This document shows, in pieces, positions 14,216-15,593 of a DNA stretch of 15,593 bases (position 1 is its first letter; each line of letters begins with the position of its first letter). The notes under the pieces are model-generated. The model ran no database searches. It saw nothing but the letters and a program-made list of their open reading frames with translations, and was not told the origin of the DNA. The stretch covers positions 95,426-111,018 of the forward strand of contig DEXR01000052.1 in assembly GCA_002364245.1 (NCBI GenBank). Direction: 5' to 3'. The stretch comes from Flavobacteriaceae bacterium UBA3179 (GTDB lineage Bacteria > Bacteroidota > Bacteroidia > Flavobacteriales > Flavobacteriaceae). A program made the translations under genes and the position numbers.

Positions 14216-15593
14216 ATGCGTTTCAAAAAGAACTCTCTTTTTTTAATTTTAATTACTATAGTAAGTGCCTGTGCAACTTATGAACCACAATATAAAAATC
14301 CGGAAGAAAAACCTTCTTTTCCAACAGATAAAAAAGTAGAACGGACTTTTTATTTAGTAGGTGATGCAGGGATTTCACCGCTAAATAGAATGAGTAATGG
14401 TCTTACTATTTTTAATAATTATTTAAAGAAAAATCCAACTAAAGCTAGTGATCACGCTATTTTTTTAGGGGATAATATTTACGATGATGGAATGCCAGCA
14501 GAAGGGCATCCCAATAGGGAGATCAGTGAATATTACATGGACAACCAGTTTAAAGCACTAGAAGACTTTAAGGGGCAAACCTATATTATTCCTGGAAATC
14601 ATGAATATTATTCTGGAGGGTTAATTGGCCTTAAGCGGGAACAGGAGTACGTTCAAAAACATTTAGATTCTTTAGCTTTTCAACCTACAGGCGGGTGTCC
14701 TTTAATAAACTTTTCGGTTTCAAAAAATGTTGAATTATTAATTATTGACTCACAATGGTATCTTGAAGACTGGAATGATGATCCAGATTTCAATAGAAAC
14801 TGTGAAATTAAAACGCGGGAAAAACTGTTTATTGAAATAGCCAATGAACTTGAAAAGAATAAAAATAAAACAGTTCTTTTTGCGATGCACCACCCTATGT
14901 TTACTAATGGAACTCACGGTGGCTATTTTGCTTTAGAAAAACATTTATACCCTACACAAAGTAAGTTTCCCTTACCTATATTATCATCTTTAGTGGTACA
15001 AATACGCTCTCAGGGAGGGGTTTCGGTTCAAGATAGATATAATGAACTTTACAACAAACTGATGAATCGTTTGGCCTCTTTGGCTAAAAAGCATGGTCGA
15101 GTGGTTTTTACCTCAGGGCATGAACATACACTTCAGCACGTAGAAAAAGAAGGATTGGTACAAATACTTTCAGGCTCTGGGGGTAAATCATCAAACGCAG
15201 CTTTAGGGCAGAATGGTGTTTTTAGCTATGGAGGCCAAGGTTTTGCCATTTTTGATGTCTTCGAAGATGGCTCTTCCTTTGTGAAATATTATGGTGGAAC
15301 GAAAGACAATCAACCAAAACTTTTATTTCAGAAAGAAGTGTTTCCGTCAAACAAAACTTATCCTGCCTCTGTATTGCCTAATAATTATGAACCTACCAAA
15401 GAAGTTGCTATATACGAGCAAGATAGTGTTAGTGAGGCATTGTTTTTTAAAACCATTTGGGGGGGCAAATACAAAGACGCATTTACTAATAAAGTAAATG
15501 CAAAAATTGCTTCTTTAGATACACTTTATGGCGGGTTACACGTAATACATGAAACAGGTAATGAAGAATATGATGCTTTAATTTTGGAAGACA
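14216..15593 (+). CDS. Purple-acid-phosphatase-like lipoprotein, tandem paralogue with intact active site (3' end beyond window)
   Basis: The frame starts at ATG 14216 and is open to the window edge (459 codons). The signal peptide ends in lipobox VSAC (Cys19), followed by ATYEPQY, nearly the same as in the upstream paralogue. All five purple acid phosphatase motifs are present in order: GDAG (Asp50), GDNIY (Asp86, Tyr89), GNHE (Asn128, His129), FAMHH (His225/226) and GHEH (His302, His304). These bind a dinuclear metal centre in the family, which hydrolyses phosphate esters. GHEHTLQH followed by QILSGSGG also resembles the mammalian TRAP ending of this domain. The last visible segment, FFKTIWGGKY and LDTLYGGLHV, matches the start of the kinase-like region of the upstream protein, so the full protein probably has the same multidomain plan. 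The gap to the upstream stop is 22 bases with only a weak promoter-like TATTATTG, so co-transcription is likely. Confidence 0.88.
   Translation, partial: MRFKKNSLFLILITIVSACATYEPQYKNPEEKPSFPTDKKVERTFYLVGDAGISPLNRMSNGLTIFNNYLKKNPTKASDHAIFLGDNIYDDGMPAEGHPNREISEYYMDNQFKALEDFKGQTYIIPGNHEYYSGGLIGLKREQEYVQKHLDSLAFQPTGGCPLINFSVSKNVELLIIDSQWYLEDWNDDPDFNRNCEIKTREKLFIEIANELEKNKNKTVLFAMHHPMFTNGTHGGYFALEKHLYPTQSKFPLPILSSLVVQIRSQGGVSVQDRYNELYNKLMNRLASLAKKHGRVVFTSGHEHTLQHVEKEGLVQILSGSGGKSSNAALGQNGVFSYGGQGFAIFDVFEDGSSFVKYYGGTKDNQPKLLFQKEVFPSNKTYPASVLPNNYEPTKEVAIYEQDSVSEALFFKTIWGGKYKDAFTNKVNAKIASLDTLYGGLHVIHETGNEEYDALILED

Noticed and set aside
15291..15497. Short plus-strand reading frame near the right edge
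   Set aside because: It lies in another frame inside the second phosphatase-like gene, whose own frame is open with strong motifs.

Overview
The window looks like chromosomal DNA from a member of the Bacteroidota, most likely a marine Flavobacteriaceae. The evidence is AT-rich coding sequence, near-absence of Shine-Dalgarno sites, promoter elements of the Bacteroidota type (TAnnTTTG), many lipoproteins with short lipoboxes, and family types typical of the phylum (DUF4369-TlpA reductases, PycTM-domain proteins, lipid-anchored Omp85-like barrels). No tRNA, rRNA, insertion sequence, CRISPR array or prophage gene was seen. No stretch without a gene is longer than about 150 bases.

Layout. (1) 1-1750, minus strand: an ACP phosphodiesterase (AcpH type) overlaps by ATGA a lipoprotein gamma-glutamyltransferase that runs off the left edge. 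(2) 1823-5504: phosphoglucosamine mutase (glmM), a convergent LpxL-like acyltransferase, then a rhomboid protease and a secreted SIMPL-domain protein on the plus strand. This is an envelope and lipid housekeeping block. A strong bidirectional hairpin terminator (5531-5566) closes it. (3) 5596-6717, minus strand: a lipoprotein thiol-disulfide reductase (DUF4369 plus TlpA-like thioredoxin). (4) 6868-10445: a 790-residue GAF-type protein of unknown function faces an HD-hydrolase/PycTM membrane fusion. Their stop codons overlap in one TTAA. (5) 10501-15593, plus strand: two tandem paralogous lipoproteins. The first is complete (1230 residues) and combines a purple-acid-phosphatase-like domain, a region with protein-kinase-like motifs, acidic RTX-like repeats and a C-terminal Omp85-like outer-membrane barrel. 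The second is cut by the right edge after 459 codons.

The most interesting part is region 5. In the complete copy three of the five phosphatase motifs are broken (GDxxY to GNSFY, GNHE to GNLD, GHxH to GHDR), while the adjacent copy keeps all five. The middle of the complete copy carries spaced lysine, hinge, catalytic-loop and metal-Asp motifs like those of HipA/FAM20/CotH-type kinases. This suggests a pair of outer-membrane phosphate-handling proteins in which one phosphatase has become a pseudoenzyme. The HD-PycTM protein in region 4 is a second lead: it has an anti-phage-effector-type membrane domain but no nucleotide cyclase beside it.
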